Shown here: positions 51,925-61,307 of the stretch, piece by piece | Layout: every line of letters begins with the position of its first letter | Position numbering within the stretch: the stretch's first letter is position 1 | Origin: Aminiphilus circumscriptus DSM 16581 | GTDB lineage: Bacteria > Synergistota > Synergistia > Synergistales > Aminiphilaceae | Reading direction: 5' to 3' | DNA: 64,000 nucleotides | Assembly: GCF_000526375.1 (NCBI RefSeq) | Contig: NZ_JAFY01000002.1 | Location: 620,001-684,000, forward strand | Program-made: the position numbers and the translations under genes | The notes under the pieces: model-generated | Seen by the model: only the letters and a program-made list of their open reading frames with translations | Told to the model about the DNA's origin: nothing | Database searches by the model: none

Positions 51925-53352
51925 ATGGACAACTACGCGAAGGTGACGCCGGAAATTCTGACAGCGCTTGAATCCGTCGTGGGCGTGCGGAACGTGTCCA
52001 CGGATCGGGAAAAGCGCGAGGTCTATTCCTACGACGAGGTGAATCGGGGGTATTGGGACGGCGAGTACGTGGCGGAGGTGGTGGTCTTTCCGGAATCTCC
52101 GGAGCATGTGGCGGCCGTTCTTGCTCTGGCGAACGAGCGGCGCATTCCCGTCACGCCCAGGGGCGCCGGAACGGGACTCTCCGGCGGGGCGGTTCCCCTG
52201 CATCGCGGCATTGTGCTCTCCTTCGAGAAGATGAACCGCATTCTCGAACTGGATACGGACAATCTCACCATCACCGTGGAGCCCGGCATCGTCACGGCGG
52301 AGATCACCAAGGCAGCCCGTGCGGCGGGGCTCCTTTACGCGGGAGACCCCTGCAGCGGCGATGCTTCCTTCATCGGAGGCAACGTGGCGGAAAACGCGGG
52401 GGGAAACAAGGTGGTGAAATACGGCTCCACCGGTGCCTCGGTGCTGGCTCTCGAAGCGGTGCTTCCGGACGGCTCCGTCACCTGGTTCGGAGGCAAGCGC
52501 CGCAAGGACGTGACGGGATACGACTTCGTCCATCTGCTCGTGGGTTCCGAGGGAACCCTTGCGGTGGTGACGAAGATCGTCCTCAAGCTCCTTCCCCTTC
52601 CGGCTCGGGTGGTGGATCTTCTGATTCCTTTTCCCGATACGGAGAGCGCCGTGTCCTTCGTTCCCCGGATTCTCCGGGAGGCGAAGGTGGTGCCGTCCTC
52701 CATCGAGTTCATGGACAGGACCTCCATTCTCCTTGCCCAGCGCTATCTGAACATTCGTCTTCCCCACGACGACGCGGGAGCGCATCTCATCGTCCAGCTC
52801 GAAGGAAACGATCCGAAGATGCTTGCCGACGAATACGAGCGCGTCGGCGACCTCTGTTTCGCCCACGGAGCCCTGGAGGTCTTCGTGGCGGACAACCGAA
52901 ACGTGCGGGACAAGCTCTGGAAAGCCCGAAAGTGCCTCGCCGAGGCGATCATGGCCTTTTCCGCCCACAGCTGTCTCGAGGACATCGCCGTTCCCTCCAG
53001 CGCCGTTCCGGAACTCATGCGGCGCACGGCGGCGATCACCGACAGATGGGGCATCGAGGGAGTGCATTTCGGCCACATCGGCGACGGCAATATGCACATC
53101 AATTTCATGCTCCCTGAAAAACGTTCAGACTGGCACGACCTCTTCTGCGGAGCGCTCCGGGAGCTTTACGCGGCGGCGAGAGACCTGGGGGGGACGATTT
53201 CGGGCGAGCACGGCATCGGATTGAAACGCCGGGACTATATCACGACGGTGCTCGATCCAGCCCAGGTGGAACTCATCCGGCGGGTGAAACGCGCCTTCGA
53301 TCCGAACAACATCCTGAACCCCGGAAAGATCGTCCCCGAAGCGCTTTCCTGA
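51925..53352 (+). CDS. GlcD-type FAD-linked oxidase/dehydrogenase
   Basis: 475 residues. FAD_binding_4 (PCMH) domain: VVVFPESPEHVAAVLALANERRIPVTPRGAGTGLSGGAVPL, EPGIVTAEI, GDPCSGDASFIGGNVAENAGG, GSEGTLAVVTKI; and a C-terminal FAD-oxidase domain ending HIGDGNMHINF, GGTISGEHGIGLKRRDY and FDPNNILNPGKIVP. Family members oxidise 2-hydroxy acids such as glycolate or D-lactate, often with a partner Fe-S protein, which is not encoded here. The ATG at 51925 follows GAGGAG. Confidence 0.93.
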   Translation: MDNYAKVTPEILTALESVVGVRNVSTDREKREVYSYDEVNRGYWDGEYVAEVVVFPESPEHVAAVLALANERRIPVTPRGAGTGLSGGAVPLHRGIVLSFEKMNRILELDTDNLTITVEPGIVTAEITKAARAAGLLYAGDPCSGDASFIGGNVAENAGGNKVVKYGSTGASVLALEAVLPDGSVTWFGGKRRKDVTGYDFVHLLVGSEGTLAVVTKIVLKLLPLPARVVDLLIPFPDTESAVSFVPRILREAKVVPSSIEFMDRTSILLAQRYLNIRLPHDDAGAHLIVQLEGNDPKMLADEYERVGDLCFAHGALEVFVADNRNVRDKLWKARKCLAEAIMAFSAHSCLEDIAVPSSAVPELMRRTAAITDRWGIEGVHFGHIGDGNMHINFMLPEKRSDWHDLFCGALRELYAAARDLGGTISGEHGIGLKRRDYITTVLDPAQVELIRRVKRAFDPNNILNPGKIVPEALS

Positions 53353-53395
53353 CGCGTTCTCCCGGGAAACCGCGCTTCCGGTGTCTTTCGTTCAG

Positions 53396-53495
53396 GGAAT
53401 CTCTGAATAAGGCTACGTCAGCCCCGCAGGGCGCCTCGCAGAGCCTGATGCGACCCGAGTCAAGGGAAAGCGAAAGGTCTTTATTCAGGGCTTCC
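53396..53495 (-). repeat. ~100-bp dispersed element, copy C (MITE-like)
   Basis: Opposite orientation to A and B. Ends GGAATCTCTGAATAAGG and (reverse) GGAAGCCCTGAATAAAG are imperfect terminal inverted repeats. It is flanked on both sides by TCAG (53392-53395 and 53496-53499), a candidate 4-bp target-site duplication. Internal sequence nearly identical to copy B. Confidence 0.88.
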
Positions 53496-53520
53496 TCAGA
53501 ATAGCCGGTTTCCGCCGGTT

Positions 53521-54837
53521 CTAGCGCCGCGTCGCGAGATCCTGGAACGTGAGATACTCCATCACGGCCTTCTTGCGCGCTCCCTCCGCGTCTCCCTGCG
53601 CATTTCCCCGCAGAATGGTCAGGTAGTCTTCGAAGGCGGTCCGGAAGCGTTCCCGGGCGATTCGCAGCGGTGCGTTCTCTCCCGGGATGGGATGACTTCC
53701 CATGTCCTCCGGAAGAGCGAAGAGGGTGACGATCACCTTGCCGCTCCGCAGCAGCGAGACGGTGAGGTCCTGGCGGCCCCGGGGAAGGTCCATGCGGATC
53801 GTCACACGTTCCCCCTGCGTGGTGGAGAGTACGCCCTCGAGCCTCTCCGCTCCCGCGGGTTTCACGGAGAAGGATGCGCCGTCCCCGGTGAGGACACGGA
53901 ACTGCTCGCCTTCGAGGCGGAGCGTGAGGAGTCGGAAGGCCTCCGAGGCTTTTCCGTAGGACGTGTCCGCCTTCATGAGCACAGCCCAGGTCCCCTCGAA
54001 GGGGCTCAACGGAGGAAGGGGGATCTGGTCGGAAAGTCCCGGGCGGGAGTCCTCGGGGACCGTGGTGGGGATGGGCGGCAGTGCCACGCCGAAGGGGTCG
54101 CCCATTCCTTCGGGGAGCGGTGGCAGAGGAGGAAGGACGAGCACCCCCTGTTCCGCCTCTCCGGAGAGTGTGGTTTGATCGGGGGCTCCGCCCTCGGGCA
54201 GAGGAGGAAGGCCCACGCCTTCCGTCGGTCGAGGCACGTCCGGAGACCTGTTCATCTCGGGAAGGGCTGGCAACGCAACGTCCTCCGCCGGGGATGGAAC
54301 GGTAGTCGGCGAGGACTCCGGCTCCGGCAGGGGCGGCAGTTCCACGCCCGTCTCGGAAGGCGCGTCCGGGGAGATCACGGGCGGCGTGTCCTTCCGGGAC
54401 GCCGGAACCTCTTCGGAAACGGCTGTTTCGGAGGGGGCAGCGAGCTGTTCCGGTAAGGGAGGAAGCTCGGATCGCCCATCCTCCAATGCAGGCGAAACGG
54501 CTTCATCTCCGTCTCCGGAGATGTCGGGCGAGAGCAGGGCATCCACGCGCTCCTGAGGAGGTTCGGAAAGAGAAAACGGTGCCTGGTCTCCGGAGACCGC
54601 GGGCTGTGTTGTCAGTGTTTCCGGAAGGGGTGGTAGTTCCGTTGCCGTCGGCGCCGTTTCGCCTGCGGCGGGATGTGCGGCGGAAAGCGCGAGAACGAGG
54701 AGAAATGCAATGGGAGCCCTTCCTCGTGCGCGGGCAGGAAGACTGTTCCGTGGAGGGACCGGAGTCTCTGCGGCGGAGGGAAAACGCCGTGTGAACAGTT
54801 CGGGGAGGCGCGGGTTCTCCGGACGTTCCCTGTGCAT
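53521..54837 (-). CDS. Proline-rich periplasmic/exported protein with LPPLPE repeats
   Basis: 438 residues. Basic N-terminus and a hydrophobic signal or anchor (APIAFLLVLALSAAHPAAG, about 41-59). Residues ~65-285 are Pro/Glu/Ser-rich with about eight spaced LPPLPE-type motifs (ELPPLPE, ALPALPE, GLPPLPE, LPPLPPLPE, ALPPIP), reminiscent of periplasm-spanning linkers. The C-terminal ~150 residues form a folded domain (FEGTWAVLMKADTSYGKASEAFRLLTLRLEGEQFRVLTGDG..., then a helical end). No known family recognised. The ATG at 54837 is 8 nt from AAGGAG. Confidence 0.75.
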   Translation of the reverse strand: MHRERPENPRLPELFTRRFPSAAETPVPPRNSLPARARGRAPIAFLLVLALSAAHPAAGETAPTATELPPLPETLTTQPAVSGDQAPFSLSEPPQERVDALLSPDISGDGDEAVSPALEDGRSELPPLPEQLAAPSETAVSEEVPASRKDTPPVISPDAPSETGVELPPLPEPESSPTTVPSPAEDVALPALPEMNRSPDVPRPTEGVGLPPLPEGGAPDQTTLSGEAEQGVLVLPPLPPLPEGMGDPFGVALPPIPTTVPEDSRPGLSDQIPLPPLSPFEGTWAVLMKADTSYGKASEAFRLLTLRLEGEQFRVLTGDGASFSVKPAGAERLEGVLSTTQGERVTIRMDLPRGRQDLTVSLLRSGKVIVTLFALPEDMGSHPIPGENAPLRIARERFRTAFEDYLTILRGNAQGDAEGARKKAVMEYLTFQDLATRR

Positions 54838-54973
54838 GATCATCTCTCCTTTTGTTGACGATGTTGCTTCCACGGCTCATTGTAGCACGAGGCATTTCCC
54901 ATCCGGCACGGCCTGTTTTCGTCCGTGTGCCTTCTTCTGTGGAGAGACAGGAGTGGCGGAGAAAGAGAAAACA

Positions 54974-54982
54974 TGGTATTAT
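54974..54982 (+). promoter_or_regulatory. Extended -10 promoter
   Basis: TGGTATTAT, 46 bp before the small gene at 55029; no clear -35. Confidence 0.45.
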
Positions 54983-55028
54983 TCAAGGTAGATATTTATC
55001 ATAGCGATGCAAGAAAGGAGTAGGAGAC

Positions 55029-55343
55029 GTGGAACTGCACGAATTCCAAGAGTATTGTCGCCTGAGGAACATTCTCGAACAGCGCTGTGAGGAGCTGTGC
55101 CATCTCTATGTGCAGATCTATTTCGATCTGGAGCGGGATGATCGGGAGATCCATGTGAACAGTGTGGAGACGGGGAAGAGCGGGCGCATTCTCATCCAGT
55201 ATTCCACGGGACAGGAAGAAGAGATGCTCTATCTGCCTCCGGAATATCTCTGGCGGACCAATGAGGAAGTGCGGGTTCTCATGGAGCTGGATCGGGATAA
55301 AAAGGACAGGGAACTCAGGGATCGCCGGGCGGCGCGGACCTGA
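55029..55343 (+). CDS. Small hypothetical acidic protein
   Basis: 104 residues, start GTG at 55029 after AAAGGAGTAGGAG. Largely helical and charged (ELHEFQEYCRLRNILEQRCEELCHLYVQIYFDLERDDREI), with three Cys and a highly charged C-terminus (ELDRDKKDRELRDRRAART). No recognised domain. Promoter and Shine-Dalgarno support a real gene. Confidence 0.7.
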   Translation: MELHEFQEYCRLRNILEQRCEELCHLYVQIYFDLERDDREIHVNSVETGKSGRILIQYSTGQEEEMLYLPPEYLWRTNEEVRVLMELDRDKKDRELRDRRAART

Positions 55344-55645
55344 AAGGCAGCGCTCCATTCTGTGGAGGACGGTGTGGAACATCGTCGTATCCGGGAGTGA
55401 TTTCCTCATGTACGGAGCCTTCGAAAAAGAGGGCTCCGTGTGTTTGTGTATTTTTTGAGATCCTTACGAAGCACACAAAAAATGATACACTGAGCGTGGA
55501 CGGACATAACCGCCTCCCAGAATGAATATTGCATGGGAAACGTCGGTATCCGACAACTCCAGGGTTTTCCACGTCACGGAGGGACGACGGCCGTGGTGTT
55601 CGAATGTACAAAAAATGTACGGAAACGGAAGAGGAAGCGTTCTTC
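55344..55645. other. Intergenic region, nothing identified
   Basis: About 300 bp without a supported gene. A short dyad (GTACAAAAAATGTAC, near 55605-55619) is the only visible structure. Confidence 0.5.
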
Positions 55646-56252
55646 ATGAATCAGGCGAAGTGTCCGCCTCCTGGTGAGACGGCGAAGACGACTCTGTCGG
55701 AGAACGAGGCGGGACAACACATGAGCGAAGCGCAGAACAATGGGGTGTTCCGTCTTTTGGGGCGCCTGGTGGAGGAGAGTGCTGTCTCCTTCGCCCTGCA
55801 TGAGCACTGTGCCACCCGGACGGTGGCGGATGCGATGGACGCGCTTCGGTTCGACGTGTCGCGCCTCGCTAAGAAAGACCGTGGCGTTCCACGTTCGGGG
55901 AGGAGGTGTTGTCCTCGCGGCACTTCCGTTCCCACGGTCTACTGCGGTATCGGACGTCCCGACCGGACGCTGGAGATCGCTCCCGCCGATCTTCTGACGC
56001 TCTCGGGCGCTCGGAGCGAACGGTTTTCCCGCTGAGAGCGGAGGTGGAGGAGTCGGGGCTCTCCGTAAAATCTGTTCCGGACATCGCGTCTCCTTCGCTC
56101 TGTGGTCAACCGAAGAGGGCGGTGTGCGGCTTCATTGAGGAATTTCTTGTCGCTGCCGCCCAGCGGGAGAAGGTGCCTCATTCTCGCCGCATGAATGTAT
56201 TTTCTTTCCCGATGAGTTGGTGTTCATGGTTCCGAACATGATGGTACAATAC
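55646..56252 (+). pseudogene. Broken YbaK/EbsC-like aminoacyl-tRNA deacylase gene
   Basis: Three frames together resemble the YbaK/ProXp family. 55646-55865: RLLGRLVEESAVSFALHEHCATRTVADAMDALRFDVSRLA. The next frame from ~55866: LRKTVAFHVRGGGVVLAALP, where the family Lys-Thr motif (KT) is expected. Then IEIAP-like and FLVAAAQREKV segments in other frames, and near 56195-56240 [13 protein letters not shown], resembling the family C-terminus. At least two or three frameshifts would be needed, so no full-length product is possible. The assignment rests on pattern memory and is tentative. Confidence 0.45.
56242..56250 (+). promoter_or_regulatory. Extended -10 promoter of the second chemoreceptor
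   Basis: TGGTACAAT at 56242-56250. It supports the downstream GTG start at 56312. Confidence 0.5.
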
Positions 56253-56311
56253 ACACGGTGCGTTCCGTACTGTACCCCGTCATTGTAACGACTACAGAGG
56301 AGGTGGCCCCG

Positions 56312-58483
56312 GTGGCGGCCGAACAGCGACACGGCATTTCTTTGAAAATCCAGATTTTGGCGGGAGCTGCACTCATCATGGTGGGTCTCATCGCGGCGGT
56401 GTTCATGGGGAGTTATTTCGCTGCCAGGGACCGATTGCTCGAAGCATCCACAAAACAGGGGCTTGGTTCCTCATCGAGCCTGCAGATGGCCGTGGAAAGC
56501 GATCTTGCGCTGGTAAAACGCATGGCCTCGGCAAATCTCGAGATTACCGCGGGGCTCGTGCAGGGAGGGCGTCTCATGACGTCCATGAATACCGTCAAGG
56601 TCGGCGAGCGGGAGGTTCCCATCGTCTTCGTCTCCATTGGGGGGCTTCGGCAGATCACGGGGGATCACGCCATGGTGGACGAGTGGTCGAACCGGCTCGG
56701 CGGAGCCTTCACCATCTTCCAGGTCATCGAGGAGAACGGAAAACAGGAGATGGTCCGGGTGGCCACCACCATCGCCGACGAGACGGGGAAGCGCGTGGTG
56801 GGGTCGTCGATCTCCGCGGACGATCCGGTCTTTAAAGCCGTGGTGGAGCGCAAAGAGACCTTTAAGGGCGTCGTGGAGGTGCAGGGTACGATGTTTTACG
56901 GCGCGTACCGCATGCTCACCGCCGATCAGGAGGACAGTCCGAAACTCGTTCTCTTCGCCGGCATCGAAATGAGCCCTCTTCTGAATCTCATTCTCAACGC
57001 CCGCATGGGGGAAGGAAGCTACGCCTTCGCGTTCACCCAGGACGGAAAGGTCCTCGCGCATCCGGCGCTCGAAAAGGGAACGGACATTTCCTCGGCAGCG
57101 CCAGAATTCTGGGAGGCCTACGCCAAGACCGGAACAAGCGAAGAGGTCGTGAACTTCAGCTATCTTTTCCAGGGCAAACAGCGGGAGGGCTTTGTCTTTC
57201 CCATCAAGGAACTCGGCTGGAGCGTCGGCTTCTCCGTTCCGGACGAGATTGTCCTCAAACCCCTTGCGGCCATGCGGAACCAGATGCTCGTCACGGCGAT
57301 TCCGGTTCTTCTCGTCGGCCTCGGAATACTCGCCCTCTTCGTGGGGCGCCTCGTGGCGCCGTTGCGGCGCGTGGTGGACACCGCCGGTGAGATCGCCCGG
57401 GGAAATCTCGCCGTCACGGTCACGGGGGACGAGACGAGCCGGAACGAGATCGCCGTCGTCCTGGGGGCCTTCGCGAGAATCACCGAATCCTATCGTGGCC
57501 TGGTGGAGAGAATGCTCGATCTGCGCCGTCTCTTCGACGAGCGTGGGGCGGACATGGCCCGCATCGGTGCCGATGTGGAGGAGGCCATCACAGGAACTCT
57601 CGATGCTGCCCAGGAAATGGTGGGAACGGTGAGTTCCATTTCCTCCGCCGCTGACGAGACGAGGGCCGGCGTGGACGAGGTGACCACCACGGCGCAGCAC
57701 ACCGCGCAGATCACCACGTCTTTGAGCGAAAAGGCGGGAGGCATTTCCGAAAAAGCCTCCGGCGACGGTGAAGCCGTACAGCATCTCGCGTCCGAGATCG
57801 AAAAGGTGGGAGGCGCGGGCAAACGGATCCGGGAGGCCATGAAGGCTCTGGAAGAATCCGTATCCCGCGTGTCCGATTTCGTGAACGCCATCACCGGCAT
57901 CGCGGACCAGACGAATCTGCTCGCCCTGAATGCCGCCATCGAGGCCGCTCGTGCCGGAGACGCCGGTCGCGGGTTTGCCGTGGTGGCCGAGGAAGTGCGA
58001 AAATTAGCGGAGCAGTCCAATGAGGCGGCCCGGCAGGTCCAGACCATCATCGGAGAGATCCAGGAGCGTACCAAGAGCGCTACGAAGGACACGGAGCAGA
58101 CCGTGACCCTCATCGGCGAGGCCATGGGCACCTCCACGACCACGGCGATGCGCATCCGGGAGATCGTTCCCCAGATCGCGGAGATCTCCGAGGGGGTTCA
58201 ATCCATCGCGGCGTCCTCGCAGGAACAGCTCGCGAGCAACGAGGAAATCGCCGCCGCCATGGACAACATCCTCCATCAGGTCGGAGCGGGGCAGCGTGCG
58301 GCGGACATGGTGGAAAAAGCGTCCCGAAAGGTGGCGGAGCAGATGGACGCGCTTCGGGCCATTCGTGAGGAGCAGGGGCAGCTTCTCGAGTCGCTGGAGG
58401 AGATCCTCTCCGTGTACGTCCTAGAGGAGAAGGGCGCTCTCGGCGCGCCGCTCCCCGCTCTGCGGGGAGGAAAGAAGGGGTAG
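56312..58483 (+). CDS. Methyl-accepting chemotaxis protein (Cache-HAMP-MCP)
   Basis: 723 residues. Membrane helix near residues 12-36, a periplasmic Cache domain of the Cache3-Cache2 fusion type (about 40-325), second helix (about 330-350), HAMP, and the signalling hairpin with [47 protein letters not shown]. No CZB or pentapeptide tether at the C-terminus. The start is the GTG at 56312, 7 nt from GAGGAGGT; the frame continues to 56258 but that codon falls within the transcription start region. The terminator follows at 58582. Confidence 0.94.
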   Translation: MAAEQRHGISLKIQILAGAALIMVGLIAAVFMGSYFAARDRLLEASTKQGLGSSSSLQMAVESDLALVKRMASANLEITAGLVQGGRLMTSMNTVKVGEREVPIVFVSIGGLRQITGDHAMVDEWSNRLGGAFTIFQVIEENGKQEMVRVATTIADETGKRVVGSSISADDPVFKAVVERKETFKGVVEVQGTMFYGAYRMLTADQEDSPKLVLFAGIEMSPLLNLILNARMGEGSYAFAFTQDGKVLAHPALEKGTDISSAAPEFWEAYAKTGTSEEVVNFSYLFQGKQREGFVFPIKELGWSVGFSVPDEIVLKPLAAMRNQMLVTAIPVLLVGLGILALFVGRLVAPLRRVVDTAGEIARGNLAVTVTGDETSRNEIAVVLGAFARITESYRGLVERMLDLRRLFDERGADMARIGADVEEAITGTLDAAQEMVGTVSSISSAADETRAGVDEVTTTAQHTAQITTSLSEKAGGISEKASGDGEAVQHLASEIEKVGGAGKRIREAMKALEESVSRVSDFVNAITGIADQTNLLALNAAIEAARAGDAGRGFAVVAEEVRKLAEQSNEAARQVQTIIGEIQERTKSATKDTEQTVTLIGEAMGTSTTTAMRIREIVPQIAEISEGVQSIAASSQEQLASNEEIAAAMDNILHQVGAGQRAADMVEKASRKVAEQMDALRAIREEQGQLLESLEEILSVYVLEEKGALGAPLPALRGGKKG

Positions 58484-58581
58484 AGACGCCGCCTCCTGCC
58501 GAGGGGAACGAGGGTGGGGGCGAGCGCACGGAAACGTTTGAAAGGCTGGAGGAGACCTTCGGGAAATCCGGAGGAGAGTAT

Positions 58582-58617
58582 GACCGGGAGGGACTTTCCC
58601 CTCCCGGTCTTGTTTTT
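58582..58617 (+). terminator. Intrinsic terminator of the second chemoreceptor
   Basis: Perfect 11-bp stem GACCGGGAGGG (58582-58592) with 58599-58609, then TTGTTTTT. It ends at the stop of the convergent DUF1445 gene. Confidence 0.88.
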
Positions 58618-59420
58618 CAGAATACCGCGTAGTCGCTGTCTTTCGGGTTGCAGAGGAACATGTGACCTGGCGAATGGGTGATCGCGAAGGGGGGACGGCT
58701 TGCCATCAGGGCCGCCTGGGGGGTCACGCCGCAGGCCCAGAAAACGGGTGTTTCGCCCTCGTGGATCGGAACGGCCTGGCCGAAGTCCGGCTGTCGGATG
58801 TCCGCGATGCCGATAGCAGCGGGGTCGCCGATGTGCACGGGCGCGCCGTGAACGGCGGGAAAGCGCCCCGTGCAGAGCACCGCCTTGGGGACCAGGGAGT
58901 GAGGAATGGGGCGCATGCTCACCACCAGAGGACCGGAGAGGCGTCCCGCGGGCATGCAGGGAATGTTCGTCTTGTACATGGGAACGTTCAGGCCGAGTTC
59001 CATATGACGTACCGGCACGCCTGCCTCGAGGAGCGCCCCTTCGAAGGAGAAGGAGCAGCCCAGAAGAAAGGCCACCAGATCGTCCCGCCAGTATTCCCGG
59101 ATGTCCTCGGGTTCTGCCACGAGCTGTCCCTCTTTCCAGATGCGATATTTGGGCAGGTCGGTCCGAAGGTCCGCTCCAGGCGCGGTCAGTTTCGGCTCGG
59201 GATCGCCGGGTTCCGTGACGTCCAGAATAGGGCAGGGCTTGGGGTTGCGCTGGGCAAAGACGAGGAAATCGTAGGCCCACTCCCGGGGAAGGATCACAAG
59301 GTTCGCCTGTACGTGTCCGCGGCACAGGCCCGAGGTGGGGCGGGGCCATTCTCCGTTCCGGATCCGTTTCCGTGCCTCCTCGGGGCTTACGTGGGCCAGT
59401 GCATCCAGGGTCAGGGTCAT
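58617..59420 (-). CDS. DUF1445 family putative hydro-lyase (YcsI-like)
   Basis: 267 residues, full length for the family. Segments [98 protein letters not shown] and [12 protein letters not shown] are characteristic. Members are annotated as putative hydro-lyases and some relatives act as D-glutamate cyclases, giving 5-oxoproline, which would fit the pxp genes upstream. The start overlaps the pxpA stop (ATGA); GGAGGTG upstream. Last gene of the operon. Confidence 0.93.
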   Translation of the reverse strand: MTLTLDALAHVSPEEARKRIRNGEWPRPTSGLCRGHVQANLVILPREWAYDFLVFAQRNPKPCPILDVTEPGDPEPKLTAPGADLRTDLPKYRIWKEGQLVAEPEDIREYWRDDLVAFLLGCSFSFEGALLEAGVPVRHMELGLNVPMYKTNIPCMPAGRLSGPLVVSMRPIPHSLVPKAVLCTGRFPAVHGAPVHIGDPAAIGIADIRQPDFGQAVPIHEGETPVFWACGVTPQAALMASRPPFAITHSPGHMFLCNPKDSDYAVF

Positions 59421-60196
59421 GAAAAGAGCACCTCCTTCAGGGGGGTCACAGTGACATGGGCGTCCTCGAGTGCTTTGCGTATCTTCGCGGCGAGAGCCAC
59501 CGCCTCGGGGTTGTCCCCGTGAAGGCAGATGGAGTGGGGACGCAGGTGCAGGATCGTGCCGTCCACGGTCTCCAGCGTTCCCTCCGTGGCCATGCGGAGC
59601 ACCCGGGCGGCGGCCTCGTCGGGGTCCGAGATCACCGCTCCCGGACGATTCCGGGGTGTGAGCGATCCATCCGCTTGGTAGCTCCGATCCGCGAAGGCCT
59701 CCGCGGCGAAGGGAATGCCCGCCTTTCGGGCAGCCTCCTCGAAGAGTGAATTTGCCAGCCCGAGGAGAATCAGGCCCTCCGCGGCGTCCCGCACCGCCCA
59801 GGCCACGGCCTCCGCGAGGAAAGCGTCCTTAGCGGCCTGGTTGTACATGGCACCGTGAGGTTTGACGTGCTGCAGGGGAACGCCGGCGGCGCGACAGGCT
59901 GCGGCGAGACCGCCGATCTGCACCAGACAGTCCGCGTAGACTTCGTCGGGTGTGCAGGCCAGATTCCGTCGTCCGAAGCCCACGAGGTCCGGATAGCCCG
60001 GATGGGCTCCCACGGCCACGCCCGCCTCCCGGGCGGCCTTGACGGTGCGGACCATGCAGGAGGGGTCTCCCGCGTGAAAACCGCACGCCACGTTGGCGGA
60101 GGTCACGCAGGCCAGGACTTCCCTGTCCATTCCCATCCTCCAGGGACCGAAACTTTCGCCGAGATCGCTGTTCAGGTCAATGCGAGGCATGTGCAC
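59417..60196 (-). CDS. pxpA: 5-oxoprolinase subunit A (LamB/YcsF family)
   Basis: 259 residues. [40 protein letters not shown] is the family N-terminus; [33 protein letters not shown] and [12 protein letters not shown] follow. With PxpB and PxpC it hydrolyses 5-oxoproline to glutamate using ATP. The start could be the GTG at 60196 (7 nt from AAAGGA, used here), the ATG at 60190 or the GTG at 60202. 25 nt after the pxpC stop. Confidence 0.95.
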   Translation of the reverse strand: MHMPRIDLNSDLGESFGPWRMGMDREVLACVTSANVACGFHAGDPSCMVRTVKAAREAGVAVGAHPGYPDLVGFGRRNLACTPDEVYADCLVQIGGLAAACRAAGVPLQHVKPHGAMYNQAAKDAFLAEAVAWAVRDAAEGLILLGLANSLFEEAARKAGIPFAAEAFADRSYQADGSLTPRNRPGAVISDPDEAAARVLRMATEGTLETVDGTILHLRPHSICLHGDNPEAVALAAKIRKALEDAHVTVTPLKEVLFS

Positions 60197-60221
60197 AATC
60201 ACGTCCTTTCCTTTCGGAGGT

Positions 60222-61307
60222 TCACAGTTCCTGCCAGGAAACGTCGTAACTCTTGCCCTCCACAGTCATCCGCCATGCGCCGGAAGTCGGCGAAACCTGC
60301 AAGGGCGCAGCTTTCGGACGGCTCCGGTACGTCGAACGGAGGAGAAGAAGCTCCGCCAGGCGATTCGCCCTCTCCTGCAGCGCCCGGGCCCCTTCCTCCG
60401 GGGTAGCCCGGACGAAACGCACGCCCTGGCCTGGCATGCGCTGGGCCAGAACGGCCAGATCCGCCGTGGCCACCACGGCGATCTTCGTGTACCCTCCCGT
60501 GGTCTGGCGATCCGCCAGCATCACGATGGGCTTGCCGTGCCCCGGCACCTGAACGGCTCCGAGGGGAATGGCGTCGGAGACGATGTCCGCGCCCTCCCGG
60601 TGGGGGATGCTCGGTCCCTCCAGTCGGTAGCCCATGCGATCCGACTGTTCGGAGATCGTGTAAGCGGACTCGAAGAAGAGCCGGAGCCCTTCCTCGGAGA
60701 AGGCGTCGTCCTGTGGTCCCGGAACCGCCCGGAGGGGCGCTTCAAGGTCCCGGTGAGGGCGGAGGCGCTCGGGGCAGGAGAAGTCGAACGTCCGTTCCGC
60801 AAGCGGAGGCGCCTCGCCGCAGCACAGCAGGTCTCCAGCTTTCAGGTTGCGCCCCTCGAAGCCGCCGATGCGGGCGCGGAGATAGGTGGAGCGGCTGCCC
60901 ATGACCACGGGAACGTCGATGCCCCCGGAACAGGCGAGATAAGTCCGGCACCCGCCTCCTGCAGTGGAGGTGTCCGACCCCCTGGTTCCGTCGAAGGAGA
61001 GCACGTCCCCCTCCCGCACGAAAAGGTTCGTCATCAGGGGCGCCTTTCGTCCGTTCAGAGAGAAGCCCAGATCCGCTCCGGCGACGGCCACGGCGCCCTG
61101 CCCTTCCACGAGGAGCGTCGGTCCGAGGACGGTTACCTCCAGCGCGGCGTCGTTCGGAGCATTGCCCGCGAGAATGTTGGCGATCTGGAAGAATTCGGGA
61201 TCCATGGCTCCCGCCACGGGCATGCCCATGGCCTGGTATCCCCAGCGTCCCAGATCCTGCACGGTGGTGAGGAGTCCCCCCGACCGGACCCTAAGCCGAA
61301 GCGCCAT
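60222..61307 (-). CDS. pxpC: 5-oxoprolinase subunit C (biotin-dependent carboxyltransferase family, KipA-like)
   Basis: 361 residues. LRVRSGGLLTTVQDLGRWGYQAMGMPVAGAMDP is the family start; GADLGFSLNG, GCRTYLACSGGIDVP, SDRMGYRLEGP and PVQV-like GKPIVMLADRQTTGGYTKIAVV follow. Forms a complex with PxpB. The ATG at 61307 (AAGGAGG upstream) overlaps the pxpB gene by 17 nt. Confidence 0.95.
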   Translation of the reverse strand: MALRLRVRSGGLLTTVQDLGRWGYQAMGMPVAGAMDPEFFQIANILAGNAPNDAALEVTVLGPTLLVEGQGAVAVAGADLGFSLNGRKAPLMTNLFVREGDVLSFDGTRGSDTSTAGGGCRTYLACSGGIDVPVVMGSRSTYLRARIGGFEGRNLKAGDLLCCGEAPPLAERTFDFSCPERLRPHRDLEAPLRAVPGPQDDAFSEEGLRLFFESAYTISEQSDRMGYRLEGPSIPHREGADIVSDAIPLGAVQVPGHGKPIVMLADRQTTGGYTKIAVVATADLAVLAQRMPGQGVRFVRATPEEGARALQERANRLAELLLLRSTYRSRPKAAPLQVSPTSGAWRMTVEGKSYDVSWQEL

